From Rikenellaceae bacterium (lineage in GTDB: Bacteria > Bacteroidota > Bacteroidia > Bacteroidales > Rikenellaceae): a stretch of DNA of 33,420 nucleotides. The stretch lies in the NCBI GenBank assembly GCA_031262465.1, contig JAISHQ010000060.1, positions 1 through 33,420 of the forward strand, read 5' to 3'. A model generated the notes under the pieces. It saw nothing but the letters and a program-made list of their open reading frames with translations, was not told the origin of the DNA and did not search any database. Position numbers and translations under genes: made by a program. Below, piece after piece: positions 1 through 6,670 of the stretch; positions within the stretch are counted from its first letter, which is position 1, and every line of letters starts with the position of its first letter.

Positions 1-127
1 CCTTGATATTCGCAGTTATCGTCCCATAATAAACCCCGAACAAGTCGGCCAACTCTCCGCGCGTGAGGCGGACATCGGGCCGTAACACAGTTTCGAGGTC
101 GCTCAAATCTATTTCTCGGTAGTTCAT
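1..127 (-). CDS. Partial helix-turn-helix protein (N-terminus only)
   Basis: An ATG at 127-125 on the minus strand opens a frame that runs off the left edge, giving 42 residues. Residues about 20-40 (LTRGELADLFGVYYGTITAN) look like a helix-turn-helix. The start lies 26 nt downstream of the integrase stop in the same direction, so the two are probably cotranscribed as part of an integrative element extending left of the window. Seen: open frame and HTH-like pattern. Inferred: a DNA-binding protein of the element. The specific family cannot be named from 42 residues. Confidence 0.55.
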   Translation of the reverse strand, partial: MNYREIDLSDLETVLRPDVRLTRGELADLFGVYYGTITANIK

Positions 128-153
128 CGCGCAGTCGGGGTTTGAGGATTCAA

Positions 154-1368
154 CTAAAATTTGTCGCCGATTCTGGCCGCCAGATTCTCCATGTCTCGTC
201 CAATCTTGTCGCGGGTGATCTTGGCGTAAATCTGGGTCGTCTTGATGCTCGTGTGGCCGAGCATCTTGGAGACAGTTTCGAGCGGAACACCCTGAGACAG
301 AGTAACTGTGGTGGCAAATGAGTGTCTTGCGAGGTGATACGACAGCCGCATCTCAAACTCGCACTGTCGCGCAATCTCTTTCAGCACCCGATTACAGTAC
401 GCCAAATCGGGCACATTGAAAACGCGGTTGTCACGCGTCGGGAACCCTGCGTACTTCTTTATGATCTGCAACGGCACGTCCAATAGCCGGATAGCCGCAG
501 GCGTATTGGTCTTCTGTCGTCGGATGTCAATCCACAGCGAGCCGTCGGCCTCCTTGATGAGATTATCGTGCGTCAGGTGCTTCAGATCAACGTGGGCCAG
601 ACCACAAAAACAGCTGAAAACAAACATATCCCGTACAAAGTCCTGTCCCGAAAACTCTAACTTCTGCGTCATCAGCCGTTTCAACTGCTCCTCATTCAAG
701 AACCCGCGCTCCCGAACCTCCATCTTCAGCCGGTAGTCAGCGAACGGATTACGGCTGATCCATCCTCGGTTGTGGGCAATCGTAACCATCCGTTTGAGCG
801 GGCGCAGGTACATATTCGACGACGAAGAGGTCAGACCACAGTCGGTCATCAGATAGAGCGCGAAATTCTCGATAAACTCCGGCTCCAACTCCTTGAGCGG
901 GATGTCGTAGTTGCGATACCTGAGCCGGATGAAATCAGACAGCTTCGCGTGGACGCTCCGATACTTGCGAAACGTACTCTGTACCCGATCCACTCCGACG
1001 TGCCTCTTGAAATTGTCGTTATGCTCAGCAAAGAGTGAGAGCAGGGTTTTGTACTCTTCGCCCATGCCCAAATAAGCATCTCGCACCTTGATTGCTGTTA
1101 CATAAGCATCCTTGTCGACTATGCGTTGATAATGGCTCGTGATTTGAACCCTGATGTTGTCGATGGTCTTGTTGATCTTCTGTGCTTCGAGGCTCTTACC
1201 CGCCGCACGATTGCTCTTCAAATCCCACAGCGAGGGGGCTACATCGAGCTTACAACTGAACTGTGCGATGCTTCCGTTCACGGTGATTCGCCCCATAACA
1301 GGCACTTTGCCATTGGGTTTCGGAGCGTTCTTTTTGAGGTAGAACAGAACCTTAAATGTACTTCTCAT
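154..1368 (-). CDS. Tyrosine recombinase / integrase of a Bacteroidales integrative element
   Basis: This 404-residue site-specific integrase is the usual length for the Bacteroides phage/conjugative-transposon family. It would cut and rejoin DNA at attachment sites to move the element. An N-terminal arm/SAM-like domain is followed by a catalytic domain with the box-II HLAR at about 345-348, a GH at about 371-372 and nucleophile Tyr about 381 (IYAKI). At the position of the first catalytic Arg the sequence reads FCGLAHVDL, so that Arg is replaced by Ala, as in the IntDOT group, which also lacks this Arg. I chose the ATG at 1368. A longer in-frame TTG at 1419 coincides with a likely -33 promoter element, and homologues normally start MRSTFKVLF. 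It is followed by the HTH fragment in the same orientation. Confidence 0.93.
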   Translation of the reverse strand: MRSTFKVLFYLKKNAPKPNGKVPVMGRITVNGSIAQFSCKLDVAPSLWDLKSNRAAGKSLEAQKINKTIDNIRVQITSHYQRIVDKDAYVTAIKVRDAYLGMGEEYKTLLSLFAEHNDNFKRHVGVDRVQSTFRKYRSVHAKLSDFIRLRYRNYDIPLKELEPEFIENFALYLMTDCGLTSSSSNMYLRPLKRMVTIAHNRGWISRNPFADYRLKMEVRERGFLNEEQLKRLMTQKLEFSGQDFVRDMFVFSCFCGLAHVDLKHLTHDNLIKEADGSLWIDIRRQKTNTPAAIRLLDVPLQIIKKYAGFPTRDNRVFNVPDLAYCNRVLKEIARQCEFEMRLSYHLARHSFATTVTLSQGVPLETVSKMLGHTSIKTTQIYAKITRDKIGRDMENLAARIGDKF

Positions 1369-1388
1369 TACTCTAAGATTTTGGGTTA

Positions 1389-1419
1389 TAAAACTACTTT
1401 TCTTAGAGTCAGCCGTCAA
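1389..1419 (-). promoter_or_regulatory. Likely integrase promoter
   Basis: On the minus strand, TTG (1419-1417) is separated by 20 nt from TAGTTTTA (1396-1389), close to the Bacteroidetes TTG-N19/20-TAnnTTTG arrangement. It sits about 20 nt upstream of the chosen ATG. The last base of the -7 box departs from consensus. Confidence 0.5.
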
Positions 1420-1475
1420 GATGAAGATTTACGCAAACAAATGTAGAACAGTACGTTGTGTGTTATGCGTCGTTT

Positions 1476-1500
1476 CGTTACCGGTAATGATTTGGTAACG
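1476..1500. repeat. Inverted repeat CGTTACC-N11-GGTAACG with internal palindrome
   Basis: A perfect 7-bp inverted repeat with an 11-nt spacer. Its left arm also forms the palindrome TTACCGGTAA. It lies about 110 bp upstream of the integrase start, a sensible place for an integrase or regulator binding site. Binding itself is inference. Confidence 0.45.
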
Positions 1501-1637
1501 GAACTCCGCGTCAACTCTGCTTTTTTATGCGTTTTACTGTCGAAAACGGGATGGCAGACCAACGCATATCTCACTGATGTCAAATAACTTACACTTTACT
1601 GCTCGAACCTGCAAAATCCGCTTGTTTTCCGCTCCGA

Positions 1638-1662
1638 GGGTCTCATTTTGAGGCCCTTTTTT
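1638..1662 (+). terminator. Rho-independent-type terminator reading rightward
   Basis: GGGTCTCA pairs with TGAGGCCC (one G-U wobble on the plus strand) and is followed directly by seven T residues. It is oriented for transcription coming from the left. No plus-strand gene precedes it in the window, so it may insulate the element or belong to a chromosomal transcript interrupted by insertion. Confidence 0.6.
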
Positions 1663-1692
1663 GTTTGTGCCGGTTGGCGGATCGGCGCAAAC
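1663..1692. repeat. 10-bp inverted repeat with 10-nt loop
   Basis: GTTTGTGCCG and CGGCGCAAAC pair over ten positions with one wobble. The repeat directly abuts the preceding terminator and lies 33 bp beyond the EamA stop codon. There is no U-tract on either strand, so it is not a classic terminator. It could be an mRNA 3' stabiliser or a recombination site. Confidence 0.4.
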
Positions 1693-1724
1693 GAATCGGT
1701 TTAATAGAACGGTTAAGAGTTTCC

Positions 1725-2609
1725 TTACTTTTTTCGGCTGGCGGCATAAACACCGCCGATGGTCAGGAGGGCACCCAAGGCGGCCATGGGAGTGATCTGC
1801 TCGTGGAGGATGATGGCCGAGGCCAGCAGGGTGACCAGCGGCGAGGCATAGATGTAATTGTTGGCTCGCACACCGCCCAACTTTTTCACCACCGCGTTCC
1901 ACGCAATGTACCCCAACAGGGAGGCCACCAGCCCCAAAAAGAGCAGGTTGCCCGTCACCACCGGCCGCAGAAAAAGCGCCGGGTCGATCTGCGGCGGGAC
2001 GAAGAAAAAGAGTGGCAGGAGGGTCAGCAGGCCGTAAAAGAAGACCTTGCGCGTGATGAACAGCGTGGAATAACGCCCGTTGACCCCACGCAACAGGATT
2101 GTATAAATGGCCCACGACAGGGCCGAAAGCATACAGAGCAGATCGCCCGATGGGCTAAGTTGGAGGATAAAATGGCCGTTGAAAATGACCAGCGCGATGC
2201 CGACAAAGGCGACGAGCGAGCCGACGATCAACCCCCGGTGTATCCGCTCGCCCCGAACAAAGAGGCGGGAGAGGAGGGCAGTCCAAAGCGGCGCGGTGCA
2301 GATAATCAGTGCCACATTCGAGGCCAGCGTCAAGCCCAGCGCCATGTTTTCGGTCTGAAAATAGAGCGATCCGCCGAAAATTCCCAAGAGCAGGAACACT
2401 CCCTCGTCGCGCCAACTGTCCGATCGAACTTTTTTCGGGGCAACAAACCAAATCGCCAAATAGGCCATCAGAAAGCGGAGAAACATGATCTGGGTCGGGG
2501 TCAGCCCGTTTTGCAGGAGGATTTTGGTCGAAATGTACGTAATCCCCCACACCGTCACCACGCCGATCGCCATCAGGTGGACTATGCCTTCGCCTCTGTT
2601 CCCTTTCAC
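1725..2609 (-). CDS. EamA/DMT-family membrane transporter
   Basis: A drug/metabolite-transporter superfamily protein of 294 residues with ten hydrophobic segments in two EamA halves. The first half begins near GVVTVWGITYISTK. The second follows a short charged loop and includes GYIAWNAVVKKLG, typical of the family. It probably exports a small metabolite across the inner membrane; the substrate is unknown. The frame is open to a TTG at 2633, but that codon lies inside the -7 box of its own promoter. A GTG at 2609 (used here) or an ATG at 2573 is therefore the likelier start. It is transcribed divergently from the WbqC gene. Confidence 0.85.
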   Translation of the reverse strand: MKGNRGEGIVHLMAIGVVTVWGITYISTKILLQNGLTPTQIMFLRFLMAYLAIWFVAPKKVRSDSWRDEGVFLLLGIFGGSLYFQTENMALGLTLASNVALIICTAPLWTALLSRLFVRGERIHRGLIVGSLVAFVGIALVIFNGHFILQLSPSGDLLCMLSALSWAIYTILLRGVNGRYSTLFITRKVFFYGLLTLLPLFFFVPPQIDPALFLRPVVTGNLLFLGLVASLLGYIAWNAVVKKLGGVRANNYIYASPLVTLLASAIILHEQITPMAALGALLTIGGVYAASRKK

Positions 2610-2630
2610 TGCTCCACTCAAATATGGGTT

Positions 2631-2654
2631 CAAAGGTAATAATTTTTACCTTTG
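2631..2654. promoter_or_regulatory. Overlapping divergent promoters forming a perfect inverted repeat
   Basis: TACCTTTG occurs on the plus strand at 2647-2654 and on the minus strand at 2638-2631, separated by 8 nt. Each matches the Bacteroidetes -7 box TAnnTTTG and points at a gene about 20 nt away: WbqC (ATG 2676) to the right, EamA (GTG 2609) to the left. The two promoters occupy the same DNA, so polymerases would compete. No clear -33 TTG was found for either. Confidence 0.65.
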
Positions 2655-2675
2655 CCGTGAAAAAATACCGCCGCT

Positions 2676-3344
2676 ATGCTTATCCTTTCGACCGCCTACC
2701 TGGGGAACATTCAATATTACACCAAACTGCTTCAGGGCAGGGAGGCGGTGGTCATCGAGCGGCATGAAAATTTTGTCAAACAAAGCGGGCGAAACCGCTG
2801 CCTGATCTTGGGGGCCGACGGGGTGATCCCGTTGATTGTCCCCGTGCACAAAACCTCGGGGCAGAAAACGCCGATTCTCCAGGTGCGGATCGACCATTCA
2901 AAACGGTGGCAACACCAACATTGGCATTCGATCCACTCGGCCTATAAAAATTCGCCCTATTTCGATCACTATGCCGACACATTCGAGCGTTTTTATAGCC
3001 AGCGATTTGACTATTTGTGGGAGCTAAACGAGGCGTTGCAACAGGCTATTTTTGGTGCATTAGGGGTTCAGCCCGCGATTAACTATTCCGACGATTACCT
3101 GCGGGAAGTGGTACCGGAAAAGGATTTCAGGAACGCTTTTTCCGACAAACCCCGCCTACAACGACCCGACCCGGCCTTTCGCCCGGAGCCTTATTATCAG
3201 GTGTTTTCCGAAAAAATGGAATTTGTTCCCAACCTGAGCATCCTCGATCTGCTGATGTGTCAAGGGCCTGCCACTTTGGAAATTATTAGACGGTCAACGG
3301 TGTCCGACGAGCCGCGAAAGGCTTCAAATGGTACAATCGGCTAA
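2676..3344 (+). CDS. WbqC-like family protein
   Basis: A 222-residue protein of the WbqC family, found in polysaccharide/O-antigen loci and widespread as a single gene in Bacteroidetes; its biochemical activity is not established. Family landmarks are the N-terminal LSTAYLGNIQYYTKL, the central HWHSIHSAYKNSPYF and the C-terminal PNLSILDLLMCQGP. Length is normal for the family, but the last ~18 residues are a non-conserved tail. The stop codon TAA (3342-3344) is also the flanking triplet of a MITE-like insertion, so the original 3' end may have been altered. It starts about 15 nt after the predicted transcription start. Confidence 0.88.
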   Translation: MLILSTAYLGNIQYYTKLLQGREAVVIERHENFVKQSGRNRCLILGADGVIPLIVPVHKTSGQKTPILQVRIDHSKRWQHQHWHSIHSAYKNSPYFDHYADTFERFYSQRFDYLWELNEALQQAIFGALGVQPAINYSDDYLREVVPEKDFRNAFSDKPRLQRPDPAFRPEPYYQVFSEKMEFVPNLSILDLLMCQGPATLEIIRRSTVSDEPRKASNGTIG

Positions 3345-3505
3345 GAGTCTGTTTAAATTTTGTATCCGAAGTCATTTGTGCCACATTTCGAGCGATTTTT
3401 TTGCGCACGAGGCGGCGAATAGTGGTTCCTATTTAACAACTCGTGGGTGAAAAAAGCGCCGAAATGTGGTGCAAAGAACGAGAGATATAAATTTTAAACA
3501 GACTC
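3345..3505. mobile_element. MITE-like element, 161 bp, long inverted repeats, TAA target duplication
   Basis: Both ends carry the identical inverted 13-mer GAGTCTGTTTAAA (3345-3357; complement at 3493-3505). The whole element folds on itself, with CCACATTTCG (3381-3390) matched by its complement at 3460-3469 at the same distance from each end. The element is flanked on both sides by TAA (3342-3344 and 3506-3508), consistent with a 3-bp target duplication. It encodes no transposase, so it would depend on a related IS elsewhere. Three-base duplications of TNA type are known for some IS5-family elements; family assignment here is only a suggestion. It lies between two convergent genes. Confidence 0.72.
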
Positions 3506-4634
3506 TAATGATCCACACCCACGGCAGGCAGAGGCAAAACAGAAAGGTTTCGACAAACGAGAGCAACAACAGGCGGAAAATAAAGCCGATGCGGAACTTG
3601 GGTTCTAACAAAATTTCCCCGACAAAAATCGTGAACGTATTGGAAATCAACGGCAAGAGGTAAACGGAGAGCAGGAAATAAAAATCTTCGTTGACAACCC
3701 CCGGCGTAAACAACACATGAAGCCCCGTCGCCCAAAAGAGCACGCCCAACATAAACTCCATGCCGGAGATTAGCCGCCCGCGAGGGGTGCTAAACCGCAG
3801 GCGCGGAGCGAGTTGACTCAAGTAGTTTTTCAGCCGGTTGGGTCGGTGTAAAACCACTTGAGGTTGCAGGACAAACTCCTCCCGCCCCCGTTTGCCGGAA
3901 GTATCTTCCAAGACGACAAATTGCCCGAAATCGTCCCGTTTGATGCACCCCACCAGATAGATACGCCGCAAGTTGCATAGCTCCATCAGGGTACGAAACA
4001 GGTTGCCCCGAACTCCTCGTCCTTTTCCACAAGCGTACCGCGCCACGCCACGAATGGGGGTCACGTGCCCGGCCGGGTCGCGCATCTTCATGATCGCCAG
4101 CCGCGCCAAGCTGTTTTGTGAAAGTTCGTTGTTCAGCGAACGGACAAAAAGCATATAATCCGCCCGGCTGACCACCGCGCCGGTGCGGCGCAGGTCGTCG
4201 TCCGCCGCAAAATCTTTGTCTATGATCGTCAGGCGGTTATAGAGGCGGGAACGGCTTCGGTATCTCCCTCGGATCGGATAACGCAGGGCGTTCCACTCTT
4301 CGGGAATCGGTCGAGGATCCAACTCGAAATAATCCAATATCCGCCCGAAAGATTTGGGGTGACCGGCGGAGCCTGCGATCAGAATCACCTCATAGCGGGT
4401 GTAATTGAGTGCCATCAAGGCTTGAATTTTGGGAATAGTGTCTTTGGTCTCACGCAAGTCGCAACGGACGACCACCGAGATTTTGGGCTGAAAAGGTTGG
4501 TGGGCGATCCGCTCGGCATCCAAGTCGACCATCACGTCGCGGTAACGAACTGTCCGGCAAAAGGATAGGATGCCGCAGGTCGTATAAAATGCGATCAGCA
4601 ACCAAAAAAGAAACAGAAGGAGTGCCGAAATCAT
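3429..4634 (-). CDS. GT2-like membrane protein lacking the DxD motif; C-terminus encoded by the MITE
   Basis: 401 residues with an N-terminal membrane segment (about 4-26), a cytoplasmic GT-A-like domain starting at KISVVVRCD (about 51), and C-terminal hydrophobic segments (about 294-312, 318-340, 350-373). The order matches processive family-2 glycosyltransferases. Where active members read GDYLLFLDAD this protein reads ADYMLFVRSLNNEL (about 158-171), so the metal-binding DxD is lost. A weak QxxR-like segment remains at about 274-280. Residues 377-401 are translated from the MITE-like element, replacing the native end. The start lies 3 nt after the stop of the HEAT-like gene, so the genes are coupled. 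It is probably a catalytically dead relative or an enzyme with altered chemistry. Confidence 0.7.
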   Translation of the reverse strand: MISALLLFLFWLLIAFYTTCGILSFCRTVRYRDVMVDLDAERIAHQPFQPKISVVVRCDLRETKDTIPKIQALMALNYTRYEVILIAGSAGHPKSFGRILDYFELDPRPIPEEWNALRYPIRGRYRSRSRLYNRLTIIDKDFAADDDLRRTGAVVSRADYMLFVRSLNNELSQNSLARLAIMKMRDPAGHVTPIRGVARYACGKGRGVRGNLFRTLMELCNLRRIYLVGCIKRDDFGQFVVLEDTSGKRGREEFVLQPQVVLHRPNRLKNYLSQLAPRLRFSTPRGRLISGMEFMLGVLFWATGLHVLFTPGVVNEDFYFLLSVYLLPLISNTFTIFVGEILLEPKFRIGFIFRLLLLSFVETFLFCLCLPWVWIIRVCLKFISLVLCTTFRRFFHPRVVK

Positions 4635-4637
4635 AGG

Positions 4638-5300
4638 TTACATTCCGTTCAGTTTGAGTGCCCTGCGACCAAAACGAACCACCGAAGGGTTGGGCGAATG
4701 GGTCAGGGCTTCGACCCCTGTCACGGGGATGTTGCGCCGTTGAGCCAGCGCATAGATATTGGCGCAATCCCGGTCGCTCAACTCGTGGGGGTAACCGGCC
4801 AGCCGCTCAATTAGCTGGGCGGGTTCCTGATTGAGCCACACCAACAGCGTGACCATCCGCAATTCGTTGTTGGGGCTATCCAAAAAATGGTGCAATTCGT
4901 TCATCATGGCCTCGGGGATGGGTGTTTCGATAAAGACCGAGAGCGATTCGACCTTGCGGTAATCGTCGTGGTATCGACAATCTTGGAGAATTTGGCGATC
5001 CAGCCCGTTGTCGTGGATAATCAGGCGGAGGATGCGCCCTTCGACCCCCTCCAACATGGGCGCAAGGCGCGTTAGCAGGTGAATCAGCACCCGCCGGTTG
5101 AAGGCATATTCAATCTCCGGAAAGACCATCGAGGGGAGATGATCCTGCGGCTGGAGGCATTCAAACAATTTTTGGGTATAGCTCGCCCGCACCCCCCGGC
5201 TCAGCAACCTCCAGCCATAGAGGCCGATCGAGCCGAGCAGAATAAGCCCGTAAAAGAAGCACAAGCAGTAGAGCAAGGTATCGAATACGGTCTGGGCCAT
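4638..5300 (-). CDS. Membrane-anchored HEAT-like protein of unknown function
   Basis: 220 residues with one N-terminal transmembrane helix (about 7-28) followed by a soluble, leucine-rich alpha-helical domain. Helical pairs with a regular spacing (for example around 120-145 and 195-215, ending SPNPSVVRFGRRALKL) suggest HEAT-type repeats. No catalytic motif was recognised. It sits between the degenerate receiver gene (11 nt upstream) and the GT2-like gene (3 nt downstream), a tight operon. I infer a scaffold that tethers the receiver to the membrane GT2-like protein. The HEAT call rests on pattern only. Confidence 0.55.
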   Translation of the reverse strand: MAQTVFDTLLYCLCFFYGLILLGSIGLYGWRLLSRGVRASYTQKLFECLQPQDHLPSMVFPEIEYAFNRRVLIHLLTRLAPMLEGVEGRILRLIIHDNGLDRQILQDCRYHDDYRKVESLSVFIETPIPEAMMNELHHFLDSPNNELRMVTLLVWLNQEPAQLIERLAGYPHELSDRDCANIYALAQRRNIPVTGVEALTHSPNPSVVRFGRRALKLNGM

Positions 5301-5311
5301 TGGCTTGATTT

Positions 5312-5650
5312 TTATAGCGATCGTACTTTCCGAATAAAACGAGCTGGGTCGACGGGCAGGGTCATGTACATACTGATCCCCATGCGATAGGCCTCCATAA
5401 CCGCCTTTTCGTCGTAAATGGAGGAGAGCACGATGACTTTTCCCCGTTGGGTCAGCTCCCGCAAGGGGCAGGTGTCGGAGACACAGAGGCGGGTCGAGAT
5501 AAAAACGATCAGGTCGAAATCCTCTGCCGCCGCCTTGTCGATCATGTCGCTGTCATTTTCGGCATGAACCACGGTATTCCCGTCCATCACCAAGCGATGC
5601 GACAGAAATTGCCCAAAAACCGGATTCGCGTTATTAATCAATATTTTCAT
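5312..5650 (-). CDS. Degenerate response-regulator receiver domain (pseudo-receiver)
   Basis: A stand-alone CheY-like domain of 112 residues starting at the ATG at 5650; the longer open frame upstream has no plausible start context. The beta-alpha pattern of a receiver is clear (MKILINN..., DFDLIVFIST, GKVIVLSS, MYMTLPVDP). The acidic pair normally after beta-1 is Asn6-Asn7, the phosphoacceptor Asp is Ile51, and the conserved Lys before the cis-Pro is Leu98. Only the Ser/Thr position (about 76) is kept. It therefore cannot be phosphorylated in the usual way and probably acts by binding. It is the first gene of the trio with the HEAT-like and GT2-like proteins. Confidence 0.72.
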   Translation of the reverse strand: MKILINNANPVFGQFLSHRLVMDGNTVVHAENDSDMIDKAAAEDFDLIVFISTRLCVSDTCPLRELTQRGKVIVLSSIYDEKAVMEAYRMGISMYMTLPVDPARFIRKVRSL

Positions 5651-5995
5651 GCAATAAAGAAGCCTATCACCCTGCCACAGCCAAGTTCGGAATCTTGTCA
5701 ATGATTAAGCAAAGTCGAAAAATTATCGAACCATTTTATCGGCCTCTCGTCGGCCCCTTTTTCAGCTTCGACCCTCGACTTACCCCGGTAAGCCATCGGT
5801 TCGAACCCGAAAAATTGCCTCGACGATAGGCTCGAAAAATGGATCACTAATTTTCCTCCTTTACTTACAAAACTTCATTGAGATCACTTTCACAAACTCC
5901 TTCTGCGAAAGATAATAAAAATTTCTGAAACCTCCAAAATAAATACCAATATTTTATTGGACTTGAAGCGGATTGGCTATTTCAAAAACAAGCCC
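5651..5995. other. Intergenic region with palindromes and one possible tiny ORF
   Basis: No clear gene lies between the pseudo-receiver and psd. There are short palindromes: CTTACC-CC-GGTAAG near 5778-5791 and GGTTCGAACC near 5799-5808. A possible 42-codon plus-strand frame runs from ATG 5701 to TAG 5829. It has no visible ribosome binding site or promoter and no recognisable similarity, so I do not call it as a gene. The minus-strand promoter for the pseudo-receiver operon must lie here, but no good TAnnTTTG match was found. Confidence 0.35.
5946..5960 (-). terminator. Weak hairpin downstream of psd
   Basis: CCAATA and TATTGG pair around a 3-nt loop, 36 nt beyond the psd stop. On the minus strand the hairpin is followed by TATTTATTTTGG, only partly U-rich. 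It is a plausible end of the rsfS-ftsH-cdsA-psd transcript but AT-rich and weak. Confidence 0.4.
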
Positions 5996-6643
5996 TTACA
6001 GCCGGGCGATCACCGTCTGGGTGCCGGTGACTTTTTGTCCGTTTTTGACCAAAATTTCGGCATCTAACGGCAGGAAGAGGTCGACCCGTGAGCCGAATTT
6101 GATGAATCCGCATTGGGTGTTTTGCCCGAACTGCTCGCCCGCTTTGGCATAGGGGACGATGCGGCGCGCCACAAAACCGGCGATCTGCCGAAACAAGATT
6201 TTTTCACGCCCGGTATCCACGACCACCGTGGTATGTTCATTCAGTTCAGAGGCTTTCGGGAGTGAGGCGATGAAATATTTGCCGGGATGATGCTTGAAAT
6301 AGGCGACCGTTCCGCCCACCGGAAACCAATTGATGTGGACGTTCCAAATCGACATGAAAATCGAGACCTGCATTCGCCGCTCGCCGAGGTATTCGGCCAC
6401 TTCGGCCTCCTGGATAATAACGATCGTTCCGTCGGCCGGGGCATAAACCGCCCGATCGTCCTGCAAAAGCGACCGCTTCGGCTCGCGGAAAAAGCGCACG
6501 ATGAACAAAGTGCCCACCACAGCCAACCCCACCACGCTCCACATCGCCCACCCGGAGAGAAAGACAACGGCCAACAAGGCCACCACGCCCCAAAACAGGG
6601 CGGTCACGGTAATGATTCGAAAGCCTTCTCGGTGAATTTTCAT
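5996..6643 (-). CDS. psd: Phosphatidylserine decarboxylase proenzyme (short, membrane type)
   Basis: Converts phosphatidylserine to phosphatidylethanolamine using a pyruvoyl cofactor made by self-cleavage. The 215 residues match the short PSD-A class. Two hydrophobic segments occur at about 13-33 and 35-51, then the catalytic domain with VSIFMSIWNVHINWFPVGG (about 90-110). The cleavage site is Gly184-Ser185 in KFGSRVD, Ser becoming the pyruvoyl group. It is the last gene of the rsfS-ftsH-cdsA-psd operon, 27 nt after cdsA, so CDP-diacylglycerol synthesis and PE formation are coexpressed. The intervening enzyme, phosphatidylserine synthase (PssA), is not in this window. Confidence 0.93.
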   Translation of the reverse strand: MKIHREGFRIITVTALFWGVVALLAVVFLSGWAMWSVVGLAVVGTLFIVRFFREPKRSLLQDDRAVYAPADGTIVIIQEAEVAEYLGERRMQVSIFMSIWNVHINWFPVGGTVAYFKHHPGKYFIASLPKASELNEHTTVVVDTGREKILFRQIAGFVARRIVPYAKAGEQFGQNTQCGFIKFGSRVDLFLPLDAEILVKNGQKVTGTQTVIARL

Positions 6644-6670
6644 CGTTATAGTGTGTGTCGATCGCGGGGA

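Larger units (their letters stand above)
1369..1724. other. Gene-free stretch at the edge of the integrative element (candidate junction region)
   Basis: No convincing gene lies between the integrase and the EamA exporter gene. The stretch holds the integrase promoter, a perfect 10-bp palindrome TTACCGGTAA (1478-1487), the inverted pair CGTTACC/GGTAACG (1476-1482 and 1494-1500), CGTTTT/AAAACG around 1530-1548, and repeated ATGCGT motifs near 1465, 1527 and 1563 (inverted). It also has two hairpins at 1638-1692. Such clusters suit integrase arm-type or excisionase sites. A TTCGAGC motif on the minus strand near 1600 resembles a tRNA T-loop, but no tRNA folds around it. The exact att core cannot be placed without an empty-site comparison. 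Confidence 0.4.

Noticed and set aside
1590-1625. Minus-strand GGTTCGAGC that could be the 3' end of a tRNA used as an att site
   Set aside because: No upstream anticodon or acceptor stem could be assembled, so a tRNA attachment site is not supported.
5790-5815. GGTTCGAACCC resembling a tRNA T-loop
   Set aside because: No acceptor, D or anticodon arms fold around it at tRNA spacing; it is just a 10-bp palindrome.
5996-6643. Loss of phosphatidylserine synthase next to psd as a biological gap
   Set aside because: pssA may sit elsewhere in the genome; its absence from a 33-kb window is not evidence of absence.
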